This document shows positions 22,746-34,901 of a stretch of DNA of 64,000 nt, in pieces. Source of the DNA: Acorus gramineus (taxonomy: Eukaryota; Streptophyta; Magnoliopsida; Acorales; Acoraceae); contig CM060847.1 of NCBI GenBank assembly GCA_030737835.1, positions 4,740,484 to 4,804,483 of the forward strand. The letters are read 5' to 3'. The position numbers were made by a program, and so were the translations under genes. The notes under the pieces were generated by a model, which had not been told where the DNA came from, did not search any database, and saw only the letters and a program-made list of their open reading frames with translations. The first letter of the stretch is position 1. Each line of letters begins with the position of its first letter.

Positions 22746-24010
22746 GCGTTATTAAATACAAGAGATGACATGAAAACACATCCAAAGAAAGAGCTGGGTA
22801 TTTTCACAGAAAGAACTGCTAAACGTATTTCCCACGTTTTTCCACACAGTGTGTGAACAGAATTAGGAAAAACTTATATTATCACTACTATATTTTTAGA
22901 TTATGGAAAAATTAATTAGGGGTCCATTGTGCTTACCTATCTATTATTTTTAGATTCCTGAAATTTTTCAAATTTGTTTTAGGTCCCAAAAGCTATAGAA
23001 GATTATCTTTAGCTCTCTTCAGCCAGATGCTTTTTAAAAATACCTAAAATATCATTCGCACAATTATTTTAGTATATTGTTAACACTCTCCAGTACTATC
23101 TCCAGTACACTATTAACATTTTTTAGGATATTGTTAACCTTCACATAAAATGTTCTCATCCAATTATTTCAGTCCATTGTAAACAATATCCAGAAAATTG
23201 TTAAATATTTTCAGTATACTATTAACACTCCTTAGTACATTGTTAACTTTCACATAATTAGACAAGGGCATATTCGGTATTTTTAAACAACATTCTATTG
23301 GAAGAACTTAAAGATAATTTTTTAACGCTTCAGGGATCTAAAAATAATAGATGGACGATCCTTAGATTTTTAAAGGTCTCCTTTAAATAAAGACATAACT
23401 TATTTTGGGGTTTACAACTACTCTGAGATTAAATAAATATATTAGTGGAATAAATGACTTTTTGTTTAGTTGTATTTTTTGTTAATGTAGTTGAGAAATG
23501 TAATTAATGAAATTTTTTTTGTTTAATTAATTATGAATAAATTATTGAAAAAATGTGAATAAGATGTAGATAAAAATTTATAAAATATAAAAAAATGATT
23601 TGATATGTAGACCTCCTGATTTATAAGATGTGGTGATAATTGATTTGATATGTGAGACTTCATAAATAACTTTGGACAGAAAAGAAATTAAGAGAAAAAA
23701 AAAATGAGGGTACCTTTCAAAACTTGCAGTGTCATCACTGGCCTCCATTTTCCTCTCTTTTGCCAGCAATCCAGCACCATCTCATCATATGTAAACAAGT
23801 AAGTTTTTAATATTTTCAATGATAATTAGTTAGAATAAATGAGCAATTTACAAAAATATTCCCCCAGAACGAATATTAGCAAAAATAACCCTTCAAAAAT
23901 TAGAAAAAAAATTAATAACCCCATAACCCGGTCAATACTACCAAATCAACGCTAATTATTTTTTTCCCTTTTCCACTGCACAAACAACTTTTAAAGAAAT
24001 CAAAACAAGT
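22745..24010 (-). repeat. Inverted segmental duplication, arm 2 (pairs with 16245-17860)
   Basis: Reverse-complement counterpart of the arm upstream of gene B. It places the same upstream DNA before gene C on the plus strand. Confidence 0.75.
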
Positions 24011-24128
24011 GTCAACTGGAAATGGATCTGAATTTTTAAAATATTTTTTATTCTTTTTTATATTAAAAACTAAATAATTATCTTATATAGTAGATTATAA
24101 GCATGTTTAAATTTTTATCAATTGTAAT

Positions 24129-25000
24129 TGTAGGAGATCAAATTCATCAGAAGACCTAATAGGGGATAAGATTGTACAAGTTCAGGAATTAAGCAAGGAT
24201 TAGCTTATGATAATAAAAGAGGAATTTGGGGGTAAGAAAGCCCATGGACCAAAATTCCCCCACGGCCTCATCAGACCCCACTTTTCTTGACAGATCGGAC
24301 AAATGATTATGCCCAACCAGGCCAAGTCAGACATAAGGCTATGTCTGACCAGGTCAAGTCGGACATGCACCGAAAAATGATTGACTAGAGTTTGACCAAC
24401 TAAAAATAGACACTGAGCAATGCCCGACTTAAGGGACAGACCATCCGAGACTTAATACCCGAATTGAAATGCAGGTCGGCCATATGCCTGTCCCTGCGTA
24501 GTAACGGCTAACAAGGGGAATATTCTTTGATGCTGGAAAAGGACAGAGTGTCAGAAAAAGAGTTATAGGGTGATGATCCCTAGGCGACACATGTTCACAG
24601 ATCTAGAGGTCACGTGGAGATTCTATACCATGATATAGTCACTCCGCAAGGCCAAACTCGGCACGCCCCTGTTTGGTATAAAAGAGGGACTTCATCTCCC
24701 TCTCAATGTATGCGAGCACTCCCTCTCACTTATTAGTCCTCAAGAATTCTAAGTTCTTCTTCTTCCCAAGGAAGACGACTGACTTGAGCGTCGGAGGGGC
24801 GTTAGCCGGCACCACACCGGTGCGAGTTTCAGGTACCCGAAAGACGAAGAAGGAGGACGGCGACGGCGACTGGCGCTGAAGGTCTGCCACTGGACGTCGT
24901 GAATGAGATTCGTCATCAACATCGTCTCGGATCCACAACAAAAGCCTGAATCGGAGAAGATCCAACACAAAATGGTGAAGGCTTGATTTTAGCCCCCACA
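24129..25000 (+). mobile_element. Solo LTR (Ty3/gypsy-type) with 5-bp TSD
   Basis: 872 bp from TGTAGGAGATC to GCCCCCACA with the canonical 5'-TG...CA-3' ends. GTAAT flanks it exactly at 24124-24128 and 25001-25005. Inside are a TATA box TATAAAAG (24677-24684) and the GACTTGAGCGTCGGAGGGG segment characteristic of plant gypsy LTRs. No gag-pol or second LTR is next to it, so it is a solo LTR formed by recombination. Orientation is taken from the TATA box. The frames across 24726-24970 are not genes. Confidence 0.9.
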
Positions 25001-25038
25001 GTAATAATGATGATGATAATAATATATGAAGGGTTAGT

Positions 25039-25044
<6 letters not shown>

Positions 25045-25095
<51 letters not shown>
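25045..25095. repeat. (TA)n microsatellite
   Basis: About 25 TA units; the duplicate locus near 1700-1715 has only a few, so the tract expanded or contracted after duplication. Confidence 0.9.
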
Positions 25096-25098
<3 letters not shown>

Positions 25099-25795
25099 AT
25101 TGGTACTTATAGATTGTATTAATTTTGGTGATATAAGTGATTTACATGTGGTATAATGGGTGGGGGCATGGGGCGGTTTTTGTCATTGAATTCTAAACTC
25201 ATCCCATCTCTTCATCGGATTGAGATGGGTCAGATTTGGGTTTGACATTCAAGAGACCAGACAAGTCTTAATAGACATAAGCGGAGCTACATGAGGATGA
25301 CTGTATAGTGGGTGCAGCTTTGACCACTGCCCCATGGGCCATGGCCCCATCCATATTATTAAAACCAAATGATGTTTCATTGTTTGGTTTAATGAAAAAA
25401 TAAAAAAACTAGATGGATTACCTATAAAAAAAAAAAAGTGAATAAGATATAGATAAATATTTATAATTAAAAGGTGAAAAAATTACAAGTGGACCCCCTG
25501 ATTTATGAGAGATGATGATAATTGATTAGACATGTATGTCCTCTTATACCAGTGAAATATATTAGAATGAATGACAGTTTAAGGGCAGACCTAAATTACA
25601 AATATTATCTTATTCTCATACTATTATAACATAGCTATACTCATCTATTATTATATCTATCATATAATAAAGTACATATCTTTATAAAAAATGAATATAC
25701 ATGCTCCAGTGAATTACAGAGATCCATTTATAAAAATGTGAAAATTTTCAAACGAGATAAGTGGTGTGTCGCTGTGTCGGTCAAGAATAAAAAAG

Positions 25796-26210
25796 GGGTA
25801 AATTACATTTGGACCCTCTAAATCCCTACAGAAACACTCTATGAAGTTCTAAAACATGCACTTATACCCTCTATGATTTTATCATTTTAATTAAATCATT
25901 ATCATGTTTTTACCTTTTTATTTAACTGTTGTGTTAGTAATATATTCTTACAAAAATTGCATCCTTAATTATGTATTTGAATGTTGATTATTGTATTAAA
26001 TATTCACAAAACATATCTAAAATTAATCCATTGGCTCTTATTTTGGACATCTAAAAAATTAATTAAAGGATAAAATAATAATTTTGAAGTACTTTTGTTC
26101 CATCTTCACGAAAAATCTAATGGTAGGGGTGTAATTGCTTGTTTTTTAAACTTCATGGGGTTGTTTTTATAGGTTTCAAAAACTCTAGAGGGTCCAAATG
26201 TATTTTACCC
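25796..26210. mobile_element. Small TIR element (MITE-like), copy 2
   Basis: Duplicate of 2414-2834, present because the whole locus was duplicated rather than by its own transposition; flanks match as well. Confidence 0.65.
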
Positions 26211-26498
26211 TTAAAAAAAAAACGCTGCATGATTGAGGAATAAGCAGTACTGCATTGAGGAATAAAAAGGAATAAGCACTGTATTGAGGAATAAGCACCG
26301 GCCGGGAGCACCTTCACATTAATCCTCGTGACTTCTTGGGGCAGGTCCTCTGCAAGTTGCTTTTCTTTTCTTGCTTGTTTTGTTACTTCCTATCTCCTGA
26401 GAATCTCTCTCTCTCTCAAAATAAAAAAAAAAAAAAAAAACAAGAAGAAGAAAGAAAGAAGGAGGAAGAAGAGTAAAAAAAAAAAAAGGGCTTTCGTC

Positions 26499-26505
26499 TA
26501 TAAAT
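26499..26505 (+). promoter_or_regulatory. TATA box of small gene copy C
   Basis: TATAAAT 62 bp before the ATG, in CGTCTATAAATTTCATACGC, a variant of the block before copies A and E. Confidence 0.68.
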
Positions 26506-26560
26506 TTCATACGCCCATAACCCTTAAGTGTAAGAGAATAATAATAAAAAGAAAAAAAAA

Positions 26561-26764
26561 ATGGGTGAGAAGAAGAGTTTGTTGTTCACTAATATCAAGA
26601 TCTCGGGCTCCTCCGAGTCCGAGAAGGCGCACCACCAGGTTCTGGAGGCGGACGGAGGCGGAGCCTGGAGGATGTCCGAGAAGGAACGGGACGGCGATCC
26701 GAACATAGACGTGAAGGCCACCGAGTTCATTGCCAAAAAAAAGAGAGAATGGGATTCTTCCTAA
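26561..26764 (+). CDS. Small protein, family copy C (single C-terminal module)
   Basis: Single-exon 67-aa protein. ATG 26561 follows GTGTAAGAGAATAATAAT and an A-run. Residues 3-14 are E-K-K-S-L-L-F-T-N-I-K-I, then G-S-S-E-S-E-K-A-H-H-Q-V, an acidic/Gly stretch, a second S-E-K (39-41), and the module D-G-D-P-N-I-D-V-K-A-T-E-F-I-A-K-K-K-R-E-W-D-S-S at the end. The two S-E-K codon blocks share TCCGAGAAGG (26618-26627, 26675-26684); copies A and E lack exactly the segment between them. Of the young copies this has the least rearranged architecture. Function unknown. Confidence 0.73.
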   Translation: MGEKKSLLFTNIKISGSSESEKAHHQVLEADGGGAWRMSEKERDGDPNIDVKATEFIAKKKREWDSS

Positions 26765-26784
26765 GCTGTATTTATTTGTTTTCT

Positions 26785-26808
26785 TATATATATATATATA
26801 TATATATA
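26785..26808. repeat. (TA)n microsatellite
   Basis: About 12 TA units in the 3' flank of gene C. Confidence 0.85.
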
Positions 26809-28360
26809 CTAGTTGGATGTACGCACACCCGCGCGTAATCTATACTCAATATAAATTGAATTATATAAGCTATTTTATATTATAATTGAAAGATAAATAA
26901 GCTAAGAGTCCTATTATTATGAGCAATTCTTTTAAAACAAAAATAATTCTTGATAATTTGGGTTCTATTATATATATTTTATATATTTGAAACAAAAAAA
27001 TGTATTATTCTATTTCAGCATATCTTATTTTTATATAACAGTTTCTTTTACAACTCGAAATACACCCTCATATACCTCTTTAATCATTTAATAGTCATCT
27101 AACGATGTATATATATACCTCCGTAGGTAAGATATATACCTTGTTAATATTTATTAGCATTTACTCAAAATAAGTACATTAAATTTGAAATAGTACAGTG
27201 TTTACTATTTTAAAAATTTAAAGCATATGATAATTGCATTTGAGACTATACCTAACATTAAGTGAAGATTCACTAAAGTTATATTAAAAAAAAAAACTAA
27301 AAAAATATTTATTCCTTTTCTTTCAGGGATATTAATTTTTAGAAAGTTTTAGACACAATCATTTTTGTCAACCAAAAATTAAGACCAAAAAAAAAAAAAT
27401 CACCAATATTATCTTCGATGAAAATATGTACAGTCAACCATATAATCAAATTTTCAATCATCACCCATTAAAAAAATCAATTACCAATCCTCCTAAAACA
27501 ATCTAATCAATAAAATAAAATTCCCTTGAAAAAATTAAAAATATATTTATTTTCACATGTAAAGAAAAAGTGATACATATAGAATCAAAACTAATAAGAA
27601 AAGAAACAGAATAAATTTTAAATTAAAAAACAAGACATCCATCAATAATTTTATAGAATCAAATGAGTTTGATTCCATTTATAATTTTTGTATTTATTAA
27701 TGTAACTAAAATATTTATTTATAATTTTATGGATATCTTAATGGTCTAAAAAATCATTGAATGAAATTTGAAGGCCGGTGAGTCAATTTTTTGAGATTAA
27801 GGACCCGTTTATAGATTTTGAAATTTGAATCAGTGACTAATTTGTAACACATATAGGTTCTAATTCTGAAACTGGTAGAACCTAGGGGTGGATCTGCATA
27901 AAGCCCACGTAAAAACAAAAGTAGTCGTTTTCTGTTAGGGACCTGATTATAAATTCAGGGACTTGTTTATAACACATATAGGGGTTGTTTTTATAAAATG
28001 TGTAGAACCGGGGGGGGGGGGTATCTAAAAATACCCCAGGTCAATTACGAAAATGCCCCCGGTACGCCCATCTGCTCGCGAAGAGTATAGATATATATTA
28101 TTGGGTATTGGTATATGTATGTATGTTTTGTTCCTCCTTTTTTAGGAAGATGTATAAAATAAAATAAAATATGCATTCATGCATACATGTTTTCTTCCTC
28201 CTAAGATGTATGCATGTACGTAAAATAAATGAACTCAACATCTGAAAACGTTGGACTAGACCCGGCCCATTATGTTAGACAAAGAAGAGATGGGCTTTAA
28301 TATGGGCCGGACCAAGTACATGTTCATCTTCTGGCTCTCTCTCTCTCTATTTATTTATTT
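26809..28360. other. Intergenic AT-rich DNA
   Basis: No gene seen. A run of ten or more G lies at 28011-28020. The region 27890-28080 (ACCGGGGGG and AATACCCCAGG) may be the edge of a small element. Confidence 0.5.
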
Positions 28361-28361
28361 A

Positions 28362-28491
28362 TTTTTTTTTTTTTTTTGATAGAAAGACCTACTACAGGAG
28401 GGTACATGGAACATGGCTCAAGACCATAGTAACAGCCCACTAGGGGCACAAACTCCACATAGGAGTGACTTGTTCGAACCCGGGCAACCAC
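28362..28491 (-). mobile_element. SINE fragment
   Basis: On the minus strand a B-box-like GGGTTCGAACAAG is followed by about 90 bp and the tail GGTCTTTCTATC plus poly(A) (poly(T) at 28362-28377 on the plus strand). The tail matches the SINE at 8741-8904. It looks 5'-truncated, since no A box is seen. Confidence 0.6.
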
Positions 28492-28923
28492 AAAATGAAT
28501 GAATTAAATGTATAAAATTTTACATTTTTGTAATAAATTATATATATGTGGTGATGCAAAGAGGGGGAACATAGCAAATAGAAGAAATTTTGTTGTATCA
28601 ATAAAAACCATAAAAGGCTAAAAAGAGTTTCCAAGACTTCTGTTAAACTAAAAAAAGAAATAATAATAATAAATTGAATTGCTTTTACAACTCCGATGAG
28701 GCCTATTAGAGGAACTTAAGTTTGTTGAGATGAAATAATATTTTATTTAAATCTCGGCTCTTTTGACAAATCAATATATTACTAACAATCATGATTTTTT
28801 TAAATCTAAAATATTCTAACAAACTTATTTTTAAATCCATAGATAAAATAATTATTTAAACTAATTCATTAAATAATATAATAAAACTAAACAAAACTTC
28901 CTTTTTAAATTTGTACCATGTGG

Positions 28924-31900
28924 TAGGGGTGGCCATGGGCCGGGCTTTTTTCGGGCGGGCCTTGACCGGGCTTGAGAGGCTTCGGGCCCGGGTCCGGGCC
29001 GGGCCTAAAGTCCAAAATCAAGCCCGGGCCCGCCCATAGGCCCGGCCACGAACGGGCCAAGTCCGGGCCGGGCCGGGCTTAAGGTTCGGGCCGGGCTTTG
29101 AGCCCACACCTATTTTTTCATTTTTTTTAGTTAAATTAAAACATACAATAAAGTAAATAAAAAAGTTGAATAACTTGAATTGAACTATGAACAATAAAAC
29201 TATTTGAATTGAATATTGATATAACTTAACAATAATTGCACATTATAAGTTTACAATAAGAAATATTTGAACATTAATTGAATAGCTACTATAAACTCAT
29301 AGAAAAATATTTTAATGGAACATTACAATGATTGAATATTAGCTTGTGGGTGATGACTGCATCACAATAAAATAAGTACATCCCAACTAGGTTGGCACCT
29401 ACTCATTTTATCTATCATTTGCACAACTCTACCCAAAGCCATCCTTCAAGAAATGACAAGAAAACAAGTAAATTTAAACTAAATTTCAATTTAAATTTAC
29501 AACATCATCAAATTGGTCTCCAAGAGCCTCCTCAGCCAAGATAGTCTGAGTTCTTTGTTGTGCTTTGTACCAATCTCGTAGGCACACGCACTGCTCGACT
29601 ACATCTGGATGTAAACGACTTCTATAATCACTCAATACTCGATTTCCAGTGCTAAATGCTGATTCTGAAGCAACTTGTGAAGCAGGAACAATTAATAAGT
29701 CTCGAGCCATAGCAGAAAGAACAGGAAATCGATTTTCTTGCCCCTTCCACCATGCCAAAACATCAAAAGTCCCTTCGCCATCTTCTTCGACATTTGGTTC
29801 TTGAAGGTAGCGTTGTAGTTCAGATGTACCACTGCCACCTAGCGACCGGTTCAAAGTGCTTAGTCGCACCTTGAATTGTTTCCACCCTGACACTGATTTT
29901 TCCCTCGGTTGTTGTGATGAGGATGTATCGGCTTCACCACTTTGTCTTTGAGTATTCTCCCTTTGAAACCTGTATTCTTCAAACATAGCTTGTAAAACAG
30001 AATTAATTTGAGCAATATTTTCATAATCCGTGCCACTATCAGGACCATTAAAACATTGATAAATACATTCAACTAAAATTTCCAGACCACTTATTTTAAA
30101 ACGAGGGTCCATAATAGTGGCTAATCCAAAAATGATGGGAATTTTTTCCCAATATTTTCGAAATTTTGCCTCCATTGCTTCACAAATTGGTTCAAAAGCA
30201 ACTTCATCTCTATGTTGGTTAAAAACATCACAAATATGAAACAAATGGAGTAGTACCTGGTTGGAAGTAGCATAATAAATTCCAGAAAAACAAACAGTAG
30301 CATTATAAAAAACTTTGAATAAATCTCTAATCATTTCTAAGCATGCCCAATCTTCAAGACTAATTTCCTCATCATAATTTTTCTGTAACAAATATGTACT
30401 AATAACATTTTTATAAGGAAGAGCTGCTTCAATCATCAAATAAGTAGAATTCCACCGATGTCTAACATCCGTCGGTATTTTTCTACTTCTAAGACCTGCA
30501 GTTTTACATGCTTGACGAAATTCTTGATATCTACTTGTAGAAGAAAAAATATACATGAAACATTGTTTTATACGCTCAATAAATGGCTTAACGACTTCTA
30601 AACCATCCTGCACAATAAGATTGAGTATATGACAACAACAACGAACATGTAATAATTTGGATGTTGTACATGAAGGCAAGCATCTTTCTAGAAATCTAGC
30701 TAAAACATCATTAGAAGAAGCATTATCTAAAGTAATTGTAAAAATTTTATCATAAATACCCCAAATTTGAAGTTGGTTGATGATACTAGTTGCCATTGCT
30801 TGTCCTGTATGGGGGGCATCAAGATCAGAAAAACAAATAATTCTTTTCTGCAATATCCAATTGGCATCAATGAAATGAGCTGTTAGTGAAATATAACATA
30901 AAGGTTGGTTAGAAGTCCATAAATCAGAAGTTAAACAAACTCTTCCAGGAATATTACTAAGGGTTACAAGTAAATCTGTCTTCTCTTCAGCATATAATTT
31001 TTCGACATCTCTCTTAACTGTGTTGCGAGAAATTGGTTGAAATTGAGGACCAAAAGCTTTTTGGATCCACTCTTCAAAATCAGGATCCTCAACCCTTGAA
31101 AATGGTTGTTCAGTCTTGATTATATATTTCACAGTTTCTCTTCTAGCAACAACTTGATTAGAACTAAAATTTGACAATTTCCCAGTCGAAGTTCTACTTA
31201 ATTGTGATTGAAATTTCGAATCCACTATTTTACGGGTACATTCAGCAGCATGTCTAATTAAGTGGCTAGTGCCACTAGAAGAATTAGCAGTTAATTCCTT
31301 ACCACAGAAACGACATTTAGCAACTGTTTTGAAATATCCCGCAGGTTTTGTAGGATCTTGAACACTTATCTTGTCAAAAGTGTCCTAAGCTGCTGAAGGT
31401 TTTCGTTTTGGTTTGGAGGTGCCAACTTCATCTACAGCAGGGGAACCAACTGATGGATTTTCAGCATCAGCTCTAAAAACATTATCTGCAGAACTATCAG
31501 CCATTGTAATGTTAAAAAATATTGATATAAATAATATATGAAAGAAGAAAAGAGTTTTAGAGAGATCAATCAAATGATTTAGCAAAGAACACAAAAACTT
31601 TCGCTTGAACTTCGTAGAGCAACTTCAGAGAGTTTGAGAGAGTTTGAGAGTATGAGAGATAAGTGATTGAAACTTGAAAGGTTATGGGGATATTTATAGT
31701 GTTTTTTTTTTTTTAAATTCAAATTACAATGGAATCCACCAAATTTCAAAAAATAGCCGTTGGGGAGGGTTTTAAAAAAACCCTTAGGGTTCATGACCGG
31801 GCCGGGCCCGGGCCTACGGGCGGGCTTTCCCGGGCCGGGCCTTGGGCCGGGCTCCGGGCGGGCCTTGGGCCGGGCTCCGGGCCGGGCTTTGGGGTTTTTG

Positions 31901-32015
31901 CCAAGGCCCAAGCCCGGCCCTATGGAAGGTCCGGGCCCGGGCCGGGCTTAGGCCCGAAAATTTCCTGGCCAAGTCCGGGCCGGGTCCAAGCTCGCGGGCC
32001 GTTTGGCCACCCCTA
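28924..32015 (-). mobile_element. Complete hAT transposon
   Basis: 3092 bp bounded by perfect 12-bp inverted repeats TAGGGGTGGCCA and flanked by the exact 8-bp duplication CCATGTGG (28916-28923 and 32016-32023). GC-rich subterminal arrays of GGGCCGGGC-like motifs occupy about 28935-29105 and 31797-32005. The transposase lies on the minus strand between them. Clean ends and an almost open frame indicate a recent insertion. Confidence 0.95.
29486..31504 (-). pseudogene. hAT transposase with one in-frame stop
   Basis: One frame runs from ATG 31504 to a stop at 29486 (673 codons), interrupted only by TAG at 31387-31385 (codon 40). Product in order: Ser/Ala-rich N-terminus; BED-type zinc finger at about 40-90 (C-R-F-C-G-K then H-L-I-R-H); the hAT catalytic core with C-L-T-S-D-L-W-T-S (first acidic residue near 194) and I-T-L-D-N-A-S-S-N-D; the H-I-L-N-L-I-V-Q-D region; and the C-terminal dimerisation domain from about 580 (L-A-W-W-K, F-P-V-L-S-x-M-A-R-D-L-L, A-S-E-S-A-F-S). 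BED fingers usually carry a Trp where the stop lies (S-x-x-W-x-x-F), so TGG to TAG is the likely lesion. Everything after the stop (residues 41 on) is open. It could act only through readthrough or a downstream start lacking part of the finger. Confidence 0.9.
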
Positions 32016-32023
32016 CCATGTGG

Positions 32024-32645
32024 TGCCTCCAGCAATCTACAGTACCCACATTTAACACAATTGCATTCCATGTCTGTAGGGTGCAATTCAATTGGTATGG
32101 TTCCGTCTTTAACAAACTCATATTGAACCAAATTATAATCGCATATAACATAAAAATCAAATAAAAAACCGAATAAAAAACTCAAAACCGAACCGAACGT
32201 TGTTTGGAAAAATCAAACTAAATAGAATCGAACTAAATAGTTAAAGATGAACATATATATACCCAATCATTTTTTTTCTTCCTCCCAATTTGGGTTGATT
32301 ACAACTTTACATAAATATTAAAATACTAGGATTGATAATATAAATTATTGTATTCATTTTTTTGTATGAATATTAATGGTAGAACAACAATATAGATTTT
32401 AATATAAAAAGAATGATTTAAATGAATATTGATTATGAATAATAATGTGTTTAAATTTAATTTGGTTTGGTTCGGTTAATTCAGTTTTTCTTTAAGTAAA
32501 ACCAAACCCAAACCAAAGCAAATAGATTTAACAATTGTTCAATCCATACCCAAACTAAACAAAAAATCTATTGACCTAAACCCGAAAAAAATCGATTTAA
32601 ATTGGTTTAGATTCGATTTGAGGGACTAAAGTTACAATCCTACAT
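32024..32645. other. Intergenic, diverged repeat
   Basis: No gene. AACCGAACCGAAC-type sequence near 32195 and GGTTTGGTTCGGTTAATT near 32465 are inversely related, suggesting an old non-autonomous element. Confidence 0.4.
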
Positions 32646-33170
32646 GCCTGGGTGAGGTCATCTACCCAATAATCTCGGGGGTTTGATATTTAACCCTACT
32701 TTTAACCTCTAAAGTATATATATATATCTTTATATAATAAGTTATGAATAATATAAATAACATATAAATGTATACACATCCATTTACATGCGGATATACC
32801 TATCATATACAAATATAAATATGGTGGGGTTAAAATTAAAGCTAAAAATAAATTGTAGGGTTAAAAGTAAAATTAAAAATAAGACTGTGTGTACTAAAGC
32901 TCAAACAAAAATAAAAAAAAATTATCAGCTGTTTCATGATTCTAACACACAAACTTTATTGACCCGTCAAACATTTTTAAACAGTCCAAGTCCAAGTCCA
33001 AGTGTGCCAGATTGTCCGAGGAATGAATGCCAGGAAAATCTTTATTGTTGTACCGTACCCTTGGTCTCAAAAGTCAGTGTTTCACAAAGAAAAATAAAGA
33101 CAGGTGTTTCCCAAAATCGGTAAGAAAATGATTGAAAATGATGAAATATATATATATATATATATATGTT
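32646..33170 (+). repeat. Upstream block shared by genes E and F, copy 1
   Basis: ACCCAATAATCTCGGGG, ATAACATATAAATGTATACA and AAAAGTCAGTGTTTCACA occur in the same order at 50265-50840, directly upstream of gene F. It shows that E's neighbourhood derives from an F-like locus. No coding potential. Confidence 0.7.
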
Positions 33171-33194
33171 TCACCTCATATATTGCAGCCCACG

Positions 33195-33860
33195 GTATAG
33201 ACCTTATCTAATGCCCCCTTTGTTTTTTAATGTACAATTCAAATATGCCCATCTAATTATTTTTTTAACGTGTGGAATGTAAACATATATATTTTGAATA
33301 ATTATCAAAACAAATAATATCCAAAAATTGGGTTACAGGAGAGGAAAGAAAAGAAAAATAAAGAGTGTGCGGGGCGGGGTGGATGACCATCATCAAGACC
33401 CCATACAGAATTCAGATATGCCCCTTTAATTGTTATTATAATCCAATGTGATATTATATAGTTATAGAGATTATAATCCAACATGATATACAGTACTCAA
33501 AACAACTAATCATTGACAAGTGATTAAATAAATAGCCACATATTAATTAATCATTACCAAGTGATTTAGCAAATGTTCATGAGAAAACGATAGGGTTTTC
33601 TCGTGTCGGGAATACCAAACTATATATATTATATAATATAAGTATGATATACATAATATTTGCTGTGGATGGTGAATACTGAAAGTGGAAATGCTTTGCA
33701 TGTCTTCTTCTTTTTTGGTAATTTTTTTTTTTGCATGTCATTCTTATTAGGAAGCAGTCGCCAATTTTTTTATTTTTCATGGATTGACCCAAAGTAGAAA
33801 AAGCAAAAAATGTCTTGAGCAAAAATAAATTATTTTTGTGTGTGGTTGTGTTTTTATTTA
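33195..33860 (+). repeat. Conserved upstream block, copy 3
   Basis: Matches 8141-8400 and 10490-10740, and 22271-22720, with landmarks ACCTAATGCCCCC, TATAATCCAATGTGATAT and ATAATATTTGCTGTGGATGG. No gene. Confidence 0.65.
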
Positions 33861-34099
33861 TTTTCATTAATGATCTTGGAAAACTGAATGTAAATTATTT
33901 TTTATTTGGTTGTGTTTTTAAAGTAAATCAATAATAAAAAACTCATACTAAAAAGATATTAATATATTAATATACTAAAATAATAATATAATAAATTTTG
34001 GATATGGATATGGATTTTTAGATGTGGGATGATTTTTAAAATTTTTAAATACAGATTTGGATCAAATACATATATTTTTTGGAATAATTGATAGGCTTA

Positions 34100-34471
34100 G
34101 AATGTGTTTGTGCTACATGAAAACTGGAAAGCTAGGAAAAATGAGGAAAAATAATTTGACCATATACTAATTTATATATATTTAAATTAGCATACAAACA
34201 ATTTTTTTTTCATCACTTTCTATGAAAACACAAACAATGTATTTTATTTTTTTATTATTTTCCATCATAAGCTCAAAATATAGTTTTTATTTTTCATCAT
34301 TTTTCATCACACGTGCAAACATCAGTTTTTATTTTATATCACTTTTCATAATATGCACAAACAACATATAAATTGGTTAAAAGAAAAATGATTTTTTTTT
34401 GTGCGTTTCCCTTTGACTCAATTTTTTCATTTTCCTTCAGTTCCCTTTGTGTTTGTGCAAACACACCTTTA
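34100..34471. mobile_element. MITE-like element
   Basis: Imperfect inverted ends: left AATGTGTTTGTGCTACATGA, right complement AAGGTGTGTTTGCACAAACA. AT-rich interior without coding capacity. I could not fix a target duplication, so the ends are approximate. Confidence 0.5.
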
Positions 34472-34843
34472 GCCCATGTTTGATTCGAGAATTAAGTGAT
34501 TATAAGATTTATGATTACTCTAGTATAAATAAAGATAATATGATTTTTTTATTTAATTGTGTTTTGAATGATTTTAATTAAGAAACATAATAATAAGATT
34601 TATATTATTTAAATAAATATGAATAAAAATTAAAAAAATGTGAAAAAATAATAACTTATTTAATATATGAATGGACTCCGATCTTCTCATAGAACATTCA
34701 AATTATACCACTTCCGAAAGATGTGACACTCGAACACCCATTCTCAAATACAAGAGATGACATGGAACACATCCACAGAAAGAGCCGGGCCTTTTTCAAA
34801 GAAGATATTTTAAATATTAAAATATCATGTGACGTTCGTCGTC

Positions 34844-34850
34844 TATAAAT
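34844..34850 (+). promoter_or_regulatory. TATA box of small gene copy E
   Basis: TATAAAT 58 bp before the proposed ATG in CTATAAATTTAGACGCCCAC, identical to the block at copy A. Confidence 0.7.
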
Positions 34851-34901
34851 TTAGACGCCCACGCACGAAACCCTTCTCATCAGTTGCAGGGTAAGAGAAC
34901 A

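Larger units (their letters stand above)
24498..26343 (+). repeat. Segmental duplication copy 2 (pairs with 1152-2968)
   Basis: Collinear with copy 1 from the hAT target site to TTGGGGCA. The preceding LTR half (24129-24497) is the part split off by the hAT in copy 1. Confidence 0.88.

Noticed and set aside
26328..26708. 126-aa Lys/Arg-rich frame overlapping gene C
   Set aside because: It is in a different frame from the conserved family protein and reads through an A-rich leader.
29860..30303. Short frames within the transposase region
   Set aside because: Shadow frames of the hAT transposase.
31579..32185. Gly/Pro/Arg-rich frames near the right end of the complete hAT
   Set aside because: Same reason: they cross GGGCCGGGC-type subterminal repeats and the TIR.
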